In this document: in pieces, positions 8,755 through 16,351 of the stretch
Layout: each line of letters opens with the position of its first letter
Position numbering within the stretch: the stretch's first letter is position 1
Origin: Streptomyces sp. NBC_00433
GTDB lineage: Bacteria; Actinomycetota; Actinomycetes; Streptomycetales; Streptomycetaceae
Assembly (NCBI GenBank): GCA_036015235.1
Contig: CP107926.1
Coordinates: 5,785,501 to 5,849,500 of the forward strand
Length of the DNA: 64,000 nt
Direction: 5' to 3'
The notes under the pieces: generated by a model
What the model was told of the DNA's origin: nothing
The model's database searches: none
What the model saw: the letters and a program-made list of their open reading frames with translations, nothing else
Program-made: the position numbers and the translations under genes

Positions 8755-9008
8755 GCGTAGAGCAGCGCCTTTCAGGGGCGCGGGGAACTGCGCGACCAGC
8801 CCACGACGGGCTGCACGTCGCCACCGGCCGAGAGGGGCTGTTGCTGTCGCTACCGGACCACCGGCCGGTGGGTGGCTGAGCGCGCAGTTCCCCGCGCCCC
8901 TGGGTGGTTGCCCTCTGCGCAAGACGGCACCCCATAGGGGCGCGGGGAACGGCGCGGCCAGCCCCGGACAGGGTGCACGTCGCCACCGCTCCCGTCCCTG
9001 GCGGTGTC
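8755..9008. repeat. Intergenic repeat elements between tetR and the truncated caspase gene
   Basis: Contains the core GGGGCGCGGGGAACTGCGCG at about 8775-8794, its inverse near 8880-8900, and a variant near 8937-8956. The right end fuses directly to the truncated caspase gene. Confidence 0.8.
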
Positions 9009-9545
9009 AGTCGGCCGGACGAAAAGCGCGACCTGCGCGGGCGAACAGGCGTAGACGTACGCCACTTTGCGCCGCAGCGCCGCCGCGATGCGCTGCCTGC
9101 CCCAACCCTGCACGCCCGCCGGGCTCTTGGAGTCCCGTGCGAAGCCCTCCCGGCAGGCGTCGACCAGGAAGACGACCTGCGCCGCCGCCGAGTCCTCCAG
9201 CTCCTTCTGCCAGTCGATCTCCACGCAGCACTCGGAGAAGGGCCGGATCTGGAAGCCGGCGTCCTCCGGGATCAGGTAGTCGGCGCCCTCGAAGCGCTGC
9301 CCGTGACCGCTGAGCACGATGAAGAGCACGTCGTCCCTGCGGGCCTCCCGCAGGAAGCCGCTGACCCGCGCGTTCACCGTCGTCCTGATGATGCCGCGCG
9401 GCGCCTCCAGGATCTCCACGGACGCGAACTCCCGCGCGACGAGGACGCTTTGCAGCCGCCGCAGATCCTCCGGCACGAAGAGGAGGTCGCCGATCGCCGG
9501 ATCGTCGTACGCGCTCGCGCCGATCAGCAGCGCTCTGTACGCCAC
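8850..9545 (-). pseudogene. Truncated caspase-like peptidase (EACC1-associated type)
   Basis: A 231-codon ORF starting at GTG 9545. Residues 1-178 are a good peptidase C14 fold: MAYRALLIGASAYDD (first strand), catalytic His81 in VLSGHGQR and catalytic Cys131 in VFLVDACREGF, then VAYVYACSPAQVALFVRPTDTARDGSG. From about 9008 downward the frame reads through the intergenic repeat element, giving a Pro/Arg-rich nonsense tail to the stop at 8850. Full-length relatives normally continue with additional caspase strands and C-terminal effector domains, so this is a 3' truncation. It is the last gene of an operon headed by an XRE regulator. Whether the catalytic dyad is still active in the stub is unknown. 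Confidence 0.8.
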
Positions 9546-9561
9546 GCCTGCCGCCGCCGGC

Positions 9562-9867
9562 CTACGGGAGCCGGAAGGTCAGCGTCAGCCCCCGGGTGCC
9601 CTGCACCTGCCCGGTGCCGATCAGCTGCACACCGCCGCTCGCCGTCACCTGGAAGGACAACTGCGCCTCCGCGAGGGGCAGGGTGCCGTTCCGCGCGGCC
9701 ACGTCCTTGAAGACCTCCTGCAAGGCGTCCACGGTCGCCGCCAGATTCCGCCGCAGCGGTCCGAGCGGTACGGCACGCAGCACCGGGTCACCGCCGAGCA
9801 GCCCCATGGCGTCCGGGTCCTCGTCGTCCGCCTCCACCCAGAACGGCAACGTCTCCGTCTCGTCCAC
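9562..9867 (-). CDS. Small caspase-associated component (Pepco/trypco-like)
   Basis: A 101-residue protein from GTG 9867. An acidic N-terminus with FWVEADDEDPDAMGL is followed by an amphipathic helix (LRRNLAATVDALQEVFKDVAAR) and two C-terminal beta strands (AEAQLSFQVTASGGVQLIGTG and RGLTLTFRLP). This layout matches the small constant components encoded beside actinobacterial caspase and trypsin conflict genes; the exact subfamily name is uncertain. It lies 16 bases upstream of the truncated caspase gene in the same direction, so the two were probably one transcript. Confidence 0.65.
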   Translation of the reverse strand: MDETETLPFWVEADDEDPDAMGLLGGDPVLRAVPLGPLRRNLAATVDALQEVFKDVAARNGTLPLAEAQLSFQVTASGGVQLIGTGQVQGTRGLTLTFRLP

Positions 9868-9913
9868 GCACCTGCCCCCAAGTCCCGCCACCGGTCGATT
9901 CGGTGGGCCAACT

Positions 9914-10471
9914 CTAGGCGGACGGCGGGCGCCAGCGGGGCGCTTCGTCGTCGGGGGTGTCGGGACTCGCGAAGTGGAACGGCACGGAGAGCCGCGCCGC
10001 CAGCGCCCCGCCCGCCGCGACGGCGGCCGCCGCCGAGGGGTGGCGCGGACCCGAGACCGCGTCCGTCCCCACGTAACGGGCCCCCGCGCCCCGGTAGATG
10101 CGGGCGAGCGACTGCTCGCCCACCGGGTCGTCGGTGATGGCCAGCAGGTCCACGAACCAGTCGTGGACGGTGTCCCCGTCCCAGACCGCCTCGATCGCCA
10201 CGATCCGCCCGGGACACCCGTCGGCGAGGGCGCCCAGCGACGCCGGGTCGAGCGGGCTGTCGGGCGTACGGGCGACGCGGCCGCCGAGGTGGTCGTAGCG
10301 GCTCTGGACCACGCCCATGGCGTCGTTGAGCCCCAGGCCGATCCCACGCCCTGCCTGGCGGACGATCCTGATGGCGGACATGAGGGAGTCCTGGAGGACG
10401 TAGCCGTCGACCTGCTCACGTATGCCCGCGGGCAGCCGATCCCACCACTCGCCCGGCTCCGTGCCCGCCAT
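9914..10471 (-). CDS. Conserved hypothetical protein of the caspase operon
   Basis: A 185-residue protein starting at ATG 10471 (MAGTEPGEWWDRLPAGIREQVDGYVLQDSLM). It is predicted soluble and mixed alpha/beta. The most distinctive segments are GRIVAIEAVWDGDTVHDWFVDLLAIT and RLSVPFHFASPDTPDDEAPRW. No catalytic family is recognised, and no membrane segment is present. It starts four bases after the DUF397 stop and 46 bases before the Pepco-like gene, so it belongs to the operon. A role in the caspase system, possibly as sensor or regulator, is inferred only from position. Confidence 0.7.
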   Translation of the reverse strand: MAGTEPGEWWDRLPAGIREQVDGYVLQDSLMSAIRIVRQAGRGIGLGLNDAMGVVQSRYDHLGGRVARTPDSPLDPASLGALADGCPGRIVAIEAVWDGDTVHDWFVDLLAITDDPVGEQSLARIYRGAGARYVGTDAVSGPRHPSAAAAVAAGGALAARLSVPFHFASPDTPDDEAPRWRPPSA

Positions 10472-10475
10472 GTCC

Positions 10476-10763
10476 CTATCCGGCGGCGGGGAATTCGCCC
10501 CGCGCGACCGCGTCGACGAACGCGGTCCACGCGGTGGGCGTGAAGGTCAGGGCGGGGCCCTGAGGGTCCTTGCTGTCCCTGACCGGGATGACGTCGGGGA
10601 GGTTGGCGGCGAACTCGATGCACTCGCCGCCGCTTCCGCCGCTGTGGCTGGTCTTACGCCAACTGGCCTGCGTCAAACTGTCGCTGGCCTCGATGCAGTC
10701 GTCGCCGCTGCCGCCGCTGTACGTGCTCTTACGCCACGTCACCGCCGCTGCGTTGAGATCCAT
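10476..10763 (-). CDS. DUF397 protein with duplicated N-terminal motif
   Basis: A 95-residue protein with two tandem DUF397 openings: WRKSTYSGGSGDDCIE and then WRKTSHSGGSGGECIE, followed by a single complete ending (VIPVRDSKDPQGPALTFTPTAW and a helical FVDAVARGEF). DUF397 proteins are small Streptomyces partners of XRE/DUF5753 regulators, often described as antitoxin- or anti-regulator-like; BldB-associated examples control development. The gene overlaps the 3' end of the XRE gene by 35 bases, showing co-expression and coupling. The first module is truncated, so one functional domain probably remains. Confidence 0.9.
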   Translation of the reverse strand: MDLNAAAVTWRKSTYSGGSGDDCIEASDSLTQASWRKTSHSGGSGGECIEFAANLPDVIPVRDSKDPQGPALTFTPTAWTAFVDAVARGEFPAAG

Positions 10764-11607
10764 GCTCGTACTCCTCGGCTGCCGTCTCGATGAAATCGAG
10801 GGAAGCTTCCGGCGAAAGTGCCGCCGCTGCGAGAAGATCGTAAGTCAATGTGCATCGCGTGATGGTCGCAGGATCGTCCAGGAGCGTGCCGGTCTCCTGG
10901 GCCTGTACGTAGGCCATAGGGCTGTCGTCCTCGAACGTCATCAGTTTCAGCGCGCCTTCCATGCCCGGGTGGGAGCCCGCGCTGTACGGCAGCACTTGGA
11001 AGATGATCCGCCCCTCGCGCGCCATCGCGGCGACATAGCGCAGTTGCCCAGCCATGGTGGCCAGACCGCCGGTCGGACGGCGTACGGCAGCCTCGTCCAC
11101 GATTGCCCAGAACAGTGGCCGTTCGGCGTTCTGGAAGATATGCGCTCGCGCGAGCCGGGCGTCCTGCCTCTTCTTGACCACCTCGGCAGGGGCCACGGGG
11201 TCGTACCCGCGGATGACGGCGAGCGCGTAGCCCGGCGTCTGTAGCAGGCCTGGCATGAGCAGCGGCTCCCACTGCTTGATGGTGAGGGCAACGCTCTCCA
11301 ACTCGGCGACATCTGCGAAATGCTCGCGGTACGGCGTCGCCCGCCCCGCAGCCAGGTTGCGGACGAAGAACCCTCCCGCGTCCAGGACGCGATCGAGCTG
11401 CTCGGCCATGTCCGGCTGGACACGCCGCTCTCCGGTCTCCATCTTCGCGATCAGCGAATTGCCGACGTACAGCAACTCGCCCAGGCCGGACTGGCTGAGC
11501 CCGGCCCGCTCGCGCTGGAAGCGCAGTTCGGCGCCGTACATGGCGCGGGGCGACTGGGCGGGGTCGAGTTTCTTCGCGGAGGCGGAGGTGGGCTTGCGTT
11601 CGGCCAT
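10729..11607 (-). CDS. XRE-family regulator with DUF5753 sensor domain
   Basis: A 292-residue regulator from ATG 11607 (MAERKPTSASAKKLDP); an upstream start at 11652 would add 15 unlikely residues. The XRE helix-turn-helix spans about residues 25-80 (LRFQRERAGLSQSGLGELLYVGNSLIAKMETGERR with the recognition helix). The C-terminal DUF5753 domain contains the hallmark IKQWEPLLMPGLLQTPGYALAVI and RQDARLARAHIF, then VDEAAVRRPTGG and IIFQVLPYSAG. Such proteins are paired with DUF397 genes throughout Streptomyces, and that pairing is seen here. It heads the caspase-containing operon, so it probably controls it. Confidence 0.95.
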   Translation of the reverse strand: MAERKPTSASAKKLDPAQSPRAMYGAELRFQRERAGLSQSGLGELLYVGNSLIAKMETGERRVQPDMAEQLDRVLDAGGFFVRNLAAGRATPYREHFADVAELESVALTIKQWEPLLMPGLLQTPGYALAVIRGYDPVAPAEVVKKRQDARLARAHIFQNAERPLFWAIVDEAAVRRPTGGLATMAGQLRYVAAMAREGRIIFQVLPYSAGSHPGMEGALKLMTFEDDSPMAYVQAQETGTLLDDPATITRCTLTYDLLAAAALSPEASLDFIETAAEEYEHGSQRSGGDVA

Positions 11608-11884
11608 GACGGGACTCCCGTGCGTTCGTGGGGCGTGCGGGAACAGCACCATGACCGAGAGTAACGCGTACTACGCACTCTGTCGGGAGAATGGGCGAAT
11701 TCACCCCGAGTGCCCCACCGAACCCCTCCCGTCTGCGGGTTCGCGATGAACGGCATTGCGGTCCCGGTCGACTTCAGCCAATATTCACAAGCTGCTCACA
11801 TCGTTCCGTTGTCCGGGCCGAGTGGCGGCACCCTCGGCGTGCTCACCAGGGCGCGTCGGCCCTTCCGCAGCTCAGGACGGCCCC

Positions 11885-13633
11885 GTGAGGCACCACCGCA
11901 TATCCCGTACCCGGCTCGCTGTCGCCACGGCCGTGGCCTTCGCTGCGGGGATCGCCGGACTGCCCGGCGTCGCGGCGGCCGACGACGCGCCTCCGGCGCC
12001 GGGGATTTCGGTCGGAATCGTCTCGGTCGAGGTCAACGGGGCCTCGGCCGAGTGGGACGTCACGGTGACCGATCCGCCCGCGGCCGACGCGTACGTACGC
12101 CTGACAGTCAATGACGGAGGTACGGGCGGCCTGCACATCACCGACGACGCAGGCAACGCCCTTCCGCTGGTCGACGTGCCCGGAAGCACGGGCCAGATCC
12201 TCATCGGCGCAGAGGACAGCGACCATGACGGCGTGCCCGGCGCACCGATGTCCGCCGGTGTGATCCGCCTTCATGTCAGCGCCACCTATCCCGTTCCGAC
12301 ACTGAACGGAGTCCGGGGATTCCTTGAGGACGGCGCCACAGGCGCCGACCTCGCCCACACCGCGTACGGGACCAACGGATCGATCGAGGTGCACGAGCCG
12401 TTCTTCCAGGCGGTCTGGCAGGATCCGGACCGCATGACGGGCGGTTCGTACGTGGACGTGGCGACCGGAGACAAGCGCGCCACGACGGGCCACGTGGTGA
12501 CCGGGCAGTCCACGCCGCTGGCTCCGGTGACCTCGACGCGGCTGACGATTACCGCCGCCTCGATCGCCGGGTCCGGTTACACGCCAGAGCAGCTGGCTTC
12601 CGCACTGCACCTCAGCTATTCCACCGACGCCGCCGCCTACGCCTCCCAGGAATTGACGGTCGCGGCGGACGGCTCGCTCACGGTGGAATTCCCGGGCAGG
12701 CAGTGGACCGTCGGCGGCACGGCCGGCGAGTACCTGAAACTCACCGCTGACTGGGGGCTGCCCGCTGGAAAGGTCATTGCCCGGGCTCAAACCCTCGACC
12801 AGGACGGGAAGGTACGCGGCTCCACCGCGGCAGAACTCACCTTCACGACGTCCGTGCTCCCCGCCGACCTGCGCTCGGCATTCTACGGGCGGGACAGCGC
12901 GGGTGTGCTCTGGCAGTACCAGAGCACACCCGATGTCACCCGCCCCGGCCAGCTCGCCAGTCGCACCAGCGTGGGCGGCGGCTGGCAGGGCTACACCGCG
13001 CTCGCCCCGCTCGGCGCCTTCAAGGCGGACGGCACCGGCGACCTCGTGGCGCGCGACGCCTCCGGTGTGTTGTGGCTGTACCGCGGTACAGGCTCGGCGA
13101 CGAAGCCGTTCGCGAACCGCGTCCGCATCGGCGGTGGTTGGAACATCTACCCGACCCTGGTCGGCGCGGGCGACCTCACCGGCGACGGGCACGCCGACCT
13201 GCTCGGGCGCGACAGCGCGGGCGTGTTGTGGCTGTACCGCGGTACAGGCTCGGCGACGAAGCCGCTCGCGGACCGCGTCCGGGTGGGCGGCGGCTGGCAG
13301 GGCTACACGACGCTCACCGGCGCGGGCGACGTGACCGGCGACGGGCGCGGCGACCTGCTCGCCGTGGACAGCGCGGGCAAGATGTGGCTCTACGCGAGCA
13401 CCGGCAATGCCGCCGCCCCCTACCGGAACCGCGCCCAGATCGGCGGCGGCTGGCAGATATACAACCGCGTCGTCGGCGTCGCCGACATGACCGGCGACGG
13501 CCACCCCGACCTGCTCGCGCGCGACCCCGCCGGCCGCCTCTGGTATTACCGCGGCACCGGCAACCCGGCCGCCCCGTACGCGAGTCGGGTGCAGAACGGT
13601 ACGGGCTGGAACATCTTCAACACCCTCCTCTGA
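11885..13633 (+). CDS. Secreted FG-GAP/VCBS-repeat protein
   Basis: A 582-residue exported protein. The GTG at 11885 (VRHHRISRTRLAVATAVAFAAGIAGLPGVAAADD) begins a Sec-type signal peptide with cleavage after AAA; the upstream extension to 11756 is not credible. The N-terminal half contains an Ig-like beta region (VEVNGASAEWDVTVTDPPAADAYV). The C-terminal half carries about five repeats of roughly 50 residues with the FG-GAP calcium motif DxTGDGxxDLL (GDLTGDGHADLLGRD, GDVTGDGRGDLLAVD, ADMTGDGHPDLLARD) and W[LQ]Y.GTG. It is probably a cell-surface or secreted beta-propeller whose ligand is unknown. A 42-bp stretch is repeated identically within the propeller. Confidence 0.9.
   Translation: MRHHRISRTRLAVATAVAFAAGIAGLPGVAAADDAPPAPGISVGIVSVEVNGASAEWDVTVTDPPAADAYVRLTVNDGGTGGLHITDDAGNALPLVDVPGSTGQILIGAEDSDHDGVPGAPMSAGVIRLHVSATYPVPTLNGVRGFLEDGATGADLAHTAYGTNGSIEVHEPFFQAVWQDPDRMTGGSYVDVATGDKRATTGHVVTGQSTPLAPVTSTRLTITAASIAGSGYTPEQLASALHLSYSTDAAAYASQELTVAADGSLTVEFPGRQWTVGGTAGEYLKLTADWGLPAGKVIARAQTLDQDGKVRGSTAAELTFTTSVLPADLRSAFYGRDSAGVLWQYQSTPDVTRPGQLASRTSVGGGWQGYTALAPLGAFKADGTGDLVARDASGVLWLYRGTGSATKPFANRVRIGGGWNIYPTLVGAGDLTGDGHADLLGRDSAGVLWLYRGTGSATKPLADRVRVGGGWQGYTTLTGAGDVTGDGRGDLLAVDSAGKMWLYASTGNAAAPYRNRAQIGGGWQIYNRVVGVADMTGDGHPDLLARDPAGRLWYYRGTGNPAAPYASRVQNGTGWNIFNTLL
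13067..13264 (+). repeat. Identical 42-bp direct repeat within the FG-GAP gene
   Basis: Bases 13067-13108 and 13223-13264 are identical, 156 bp apart (52 codons, one FG-GAP repeat). This could support recombination or gene conversion that changes repeat number. Confidence 0.9.
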
Positions 13634-13647
13634 CGCCCGCCGCGGGC

Positions 13648-14337
13648 TTACGCCTCCAGCAGCTCCAGCTCCGTCGTGAGGTTGCGGCGGGCGGTGCGCT
13701 CCCAGTGCTGCTGGCCGTACGGGGTGCGGAAGAGGTGCGGGAGGTCGAGGAGTTGGCGCAGGACGGCCGCGCGGCCGGAGCGGAAGTCGGCGTCCGGGAC
13801 GAAGGCGTATTCGTCGCGGACGGCGGCGGCGTAGGCGGCGTAGGAGGCGGGGTCGCCCGCGAGGACGGCGAGGTCGGCGTCGCAGAGGACTTCGCCGTCG
13901 GCGTCGCCGGGGGCCGGGTCGTGGGTGACGGTGAGCAGGACCAGGCGGACGACCTCGGACGTGCGGTCGGCGTCGACGCCCGCCTCGGCCAGGGCGCGGC
14001 GGGCGAGGTCGGCGCTGCGCTGCTCGTTCTCGCTGCGGTCGGGGCGGTAGACGGCGTCGTGGAACCAGACGGCCAGGGCGACCGTGTCGGGGTCGTCGGC
14101 GTAGGCGGTCAGCTCGGTGGCGCGGGCCAGGACGTCGGACAGGTGGTCCACCGTGTGGTAGCGGCGCTGCGGTTCACCCCAGCGTTCCAGCAGCTCACGG
14201 CCGTAGGGTGCCGGGTCGGGCGCGTCGTCCGGGCCTGCTGCTGCGCCCTGGCAGCGGCGCAGCAACTCGTTCCACTCGGCGAGCAGTGCCTCGTAGCGGG
14301 GGTGGGCGGCGGCCCTGGTGTGCGGCATGCGGGCCAT
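13648..14337 (-). CDS. HD-domain-type predicted phosphohydrolase
   Basis: A 229-residue protein from ATG 14337 (MARMPHTRAAAHPRYEALL); ATG 14328 is an alternative. HD superfamily signatures are RYHTVDHLSDVL (His and HD-like ...HTVDHL), LAVWFHDAVY (the HD pair) and LLTVTHDP with CDADLAVLAG. These residues coordinate metal in HD phosphohydrolases. Members of this predicted group act on nucleotide or phosphate ester substrates in the cytoplasm, but the substrate is unknown. The gene is convergent with the FG-GAP gene, only 14 bases apart. A repeat-rich gap precedes its start. Confidence 0.88.
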   Translation of the reverse strand: MARMPHTRAAAHPRYEALLAEWNELLRRCQGAAAGPDDAPDPAPYGRELLERWGEPQRRYHTVDHLSDVLARATELTAYADDPDTVALAVWFHDAVYRPDRSENEQRSADLARRALAEAGVDADRTSEVVRLVLLTVTHDPAPGDADGEVLCDADLAVLAGDPASYAAYAAAVRDEYAFVPDADFRSGRAAVLRQLLDLPHLFRTPYGQQHWERTARRNLTTELELLEA

Positions 14338-14404
14338 TGTGACGGAATCGTGAACGCGTTTTCTGTGCGGGGTCGGTGTTCGAGCCATCACATTCGGTGA
14401 GGAA

Positions 14405-14735
14405 GGCCTCGTGTCACGCCCGCCACTCCCTGCGGGGTGCTGTCGCGTCCCCACCCGCCGCCCGATGGGTGGCTTGTCGCGCGGTTCCCCGCGCCCCTTT
14501 GGGTCCTGCGTCCTCCTGCGCCCGGCGTTTGCCCCTGGCAGGGGCTGGGCTTTGTGGAGGAGGGCACGCGATTTTCAGGGGCGCGTGGGGGGACCCCCAG
14601 GCGAAGCGCTGGGGGAGAACGGAGCGACAAGCCCCCACGGAGCGCAAGTGCGGAGTCCGTAACAGCACCCCGCAGGGAGTGGCGGGGAACTGCGCGACAA
14701 GCCCCCACCGGGCCGCGGGTGAGGACGTAACAGCA
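14405..14735. repeat. Repeat-rich gap between the HD gene and cutC
   Basis: About 540 bases (14338-14877) lack a credible gene. CACTCCCTGCGGGGTGCTGT (about 14426-14445) recurs in inverse form near 14665-14684. Between them lie GGGAACTGCGCGACAAGC-type blocks and a GACCCCCAGGCGAAGCGCTGG hairpin (arms at about 14590-14613) of a kind common in Streptomyces gaps. It may form a large cruciform or terminator. Confidence 0.7.
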
Positions 14736-14877
14736 CCCCCGAACTGGGCGATTCGGTGCGAACCGGGCTGCCGGGCGGCAGGGGGAGCCCGGGGTGGGGC
14801 CCCGGGGGAATGGGGGCGCCCGGGATATGCGTACCCGGGGGTCGCGTGCCGCGTAGGCATGTGGCAGGCTTGGTCAT

Positions 14878-15588
14878 ATGTCTAGACCAATCTTCGAGGT
14901 GATCGCCCTCGGCGCGGACGACGCCGCAGCAGCAGAGGCCGGCGGCGCCGACCGCCTCGAACTGGTCACCGATATGGCCGCGGACGGCCTCACCCCTTCC
15001 CGCGCGACCTTCGGCGCGATCCGCGCCGCCGTCGACATCCCGCTGCGCGTGATGCTGCGGCTCTCCGACGGCTTCACCACGGGCGGCGCCCGCCAGCTCG
15101 ACGCGCTCTGCGAGGCCGCGCAGGGCCTGCGGTCCGAGGGGGCTGAGGAATTCGTCCTGGGCTTCCTCGACGCCCGCGGCGGCGCGGACCTGGACGCCGT
15201 ACACGCGCTCGTCGACGTACTCGACGGTTGCCGGTGGACCTTCCACCGGGCGATCGACCGGGCCGCCGACCGCGACGCGGTACGCCTCCAACTCGCCGGG
15301 CTCCCCGGCCTCGACACGTACCTGACCGCGGGCTCCGCGGACGGCGTCGGCGCGGGCATGCCCGTGCTGTGCGCGGAAGCCGCCCGCGGCGGCGAACCGG
15401 GCTACGAGCCCCGCCTCCTCGTGGGCGGCGGCCTCCTCCTCGCCCACGTCCCCGAGCTGCGCGCCGCGGGCCTCGACGCCTTCCACGTCGGCGGCGCGGT
15501 CCGCGCGGGCGGCTGGGCGGGCCCGGTGGACGTCAGCGCGGTCCGCACGTGGCGCGAGGTGCTCGACACCTCCGTCGCGGTGGGCTGA
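14878..15588 (+). CDS. cutC: Copper homeostasis protein CutC
   Basis: A 236-residue TIM-barrel protein of the CutC family, associated with copper tolerance. The N-terminus FEVIALGADDAAAAEAGGADRLELVTDMAADGLTPS is diagnostic, including GGADRLEL. Downstream landmarks are GAEEFVLGFLD, WTFHRAID and LLVGGGLLLAHV. The length is slightly short for the family (about 240-250). The start at ATG 14878 follows a short leader with no strong ribosome site. A methyltransferase gene follows 35 bases later on the same strand. Confidence 0.93.
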   Translation: MSRPIFEVIALGADDAAAAEAGGADRLELVTDMAADGLTPSRATFGAIRAAVDIPLRVMLRLSDGFTTGGARQLDALCEAAQGLRSEGAEEFVLGFLDARGGADLDAVHALVDVLDGCRWTFHRAIDRAADRDAVRLQLAGLPGLDTYLTAGSADGVGAGMPVLCAEAARGGEPGYEPRLLVGGGLLLAHVPELRAAGLDAFHVGGAVRAGGWAGPVDVSAVRTWREVLDTSVAVG

Positions 15589-15623
15589 CCTCAACCCCGC
15601 GGGCGCAGCCCTATCGTGTGCGG

Positions 15624-16313
15624 ATGCGCGCACACCACATCGACCGCCCGGCGGACCTCGACACCGTCCGTGAGTCCTACGACCGGGTGGCGGACAACTA
15701 CGCCGACATGGTGCAGACGACAGGCATGGGCGACATCCGCCGCCACCCCTGGCTCAAGGCGTCGATCGACGCCTTCGCCGACACGGTGGGCGGCCTCGGG
15801 CCCGTGCTCGACGTGGGCTGCGGGCCGGGGACGGTGACCGCCTACCTCGACGAGCGCGGGCTCGACGTGTCCGGAGTCGACCTCTCGTCCCGCATGATCG
15901 AGAACGCCCGCCGCCTCCACCCGCAGTGCCGCTTCAGCGTCTCCTCCGCCACCGATCTCGCGCTCGAAGCGGAGTCCCTCGGCGGTGTCCTCGGCTGGTG
16001 GTCGCTGTTCAACCTCCCCCGCGACGTCCTCCCGCAGGTGCTCGCCCTCTTCGCGCGCGCCCTGAAGCCCGGCGGCCACTTCATCACCGGGACGCACGTC
16101 GGCGACGAGGACGCGCTGCGTACGGAGGCGTACGGGGGAGTGCCCGTCCGCTGGACCACCCACAAGTGGCGCCCGGAGCAGCTCGTGGCCCTGATAGAGG
16201 AGGCCGGCCTGCGGCCGGTCGCCGAACTGCGGCTTCCCGCGGACGAGTGGAGCGGCCCGGGGGTGGTCATCATGGCCGAGCGGCCCGCCGAGGGGACCGC
16301 GCCGGGAGCCTGA
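15624..16313 (+). CDS. SAM-dependent class I methyltransferase
   Basis: A 229-residue methyltransferase from ATG 15624 (GTG 15618 is two codons upstream). Motif I is VLDVGCGPGTVTAYL; motif II follows as DVSGVDLSSRMIENAR. The acidic post-I strand and the motif LGWWSLFNLPRDVLPQVLALFARALKPGGHFITGTHVG are also present. The N-terminus YDRVADNYADMVQTTGMGDI suggests a small-molecule methyltransferase. The substrate is unknown; there is no biosynthetic cluster nearby. It is 35 bases after cutC and convergent with the HelD gene. Confidence 0.9.
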   Translation: MRAHHIDRPADLDTVRESYDRVADNYADMVQTTGMGDIRRHPWLKASIDAFADTVGGLGPVLDVGCGPGTVTAYLDERGLDVSGVDLSSRMIENARRLHPQCRFSVSSATDLALEAESLGGVLGWWSLFNLPRDVLPQVLALFARALKPGGHFITGTHVGDEDALRTEAYGGVPVRWTTHKWRPEQLVALIEEAGLRPVAELRLPADEWSGPGVVIMAERPAEGTAPGA

Positions 16314-16351
16314 CCGTTCGCACCGGCCGGCCGGCCGCCGCGGCTCCCGGC

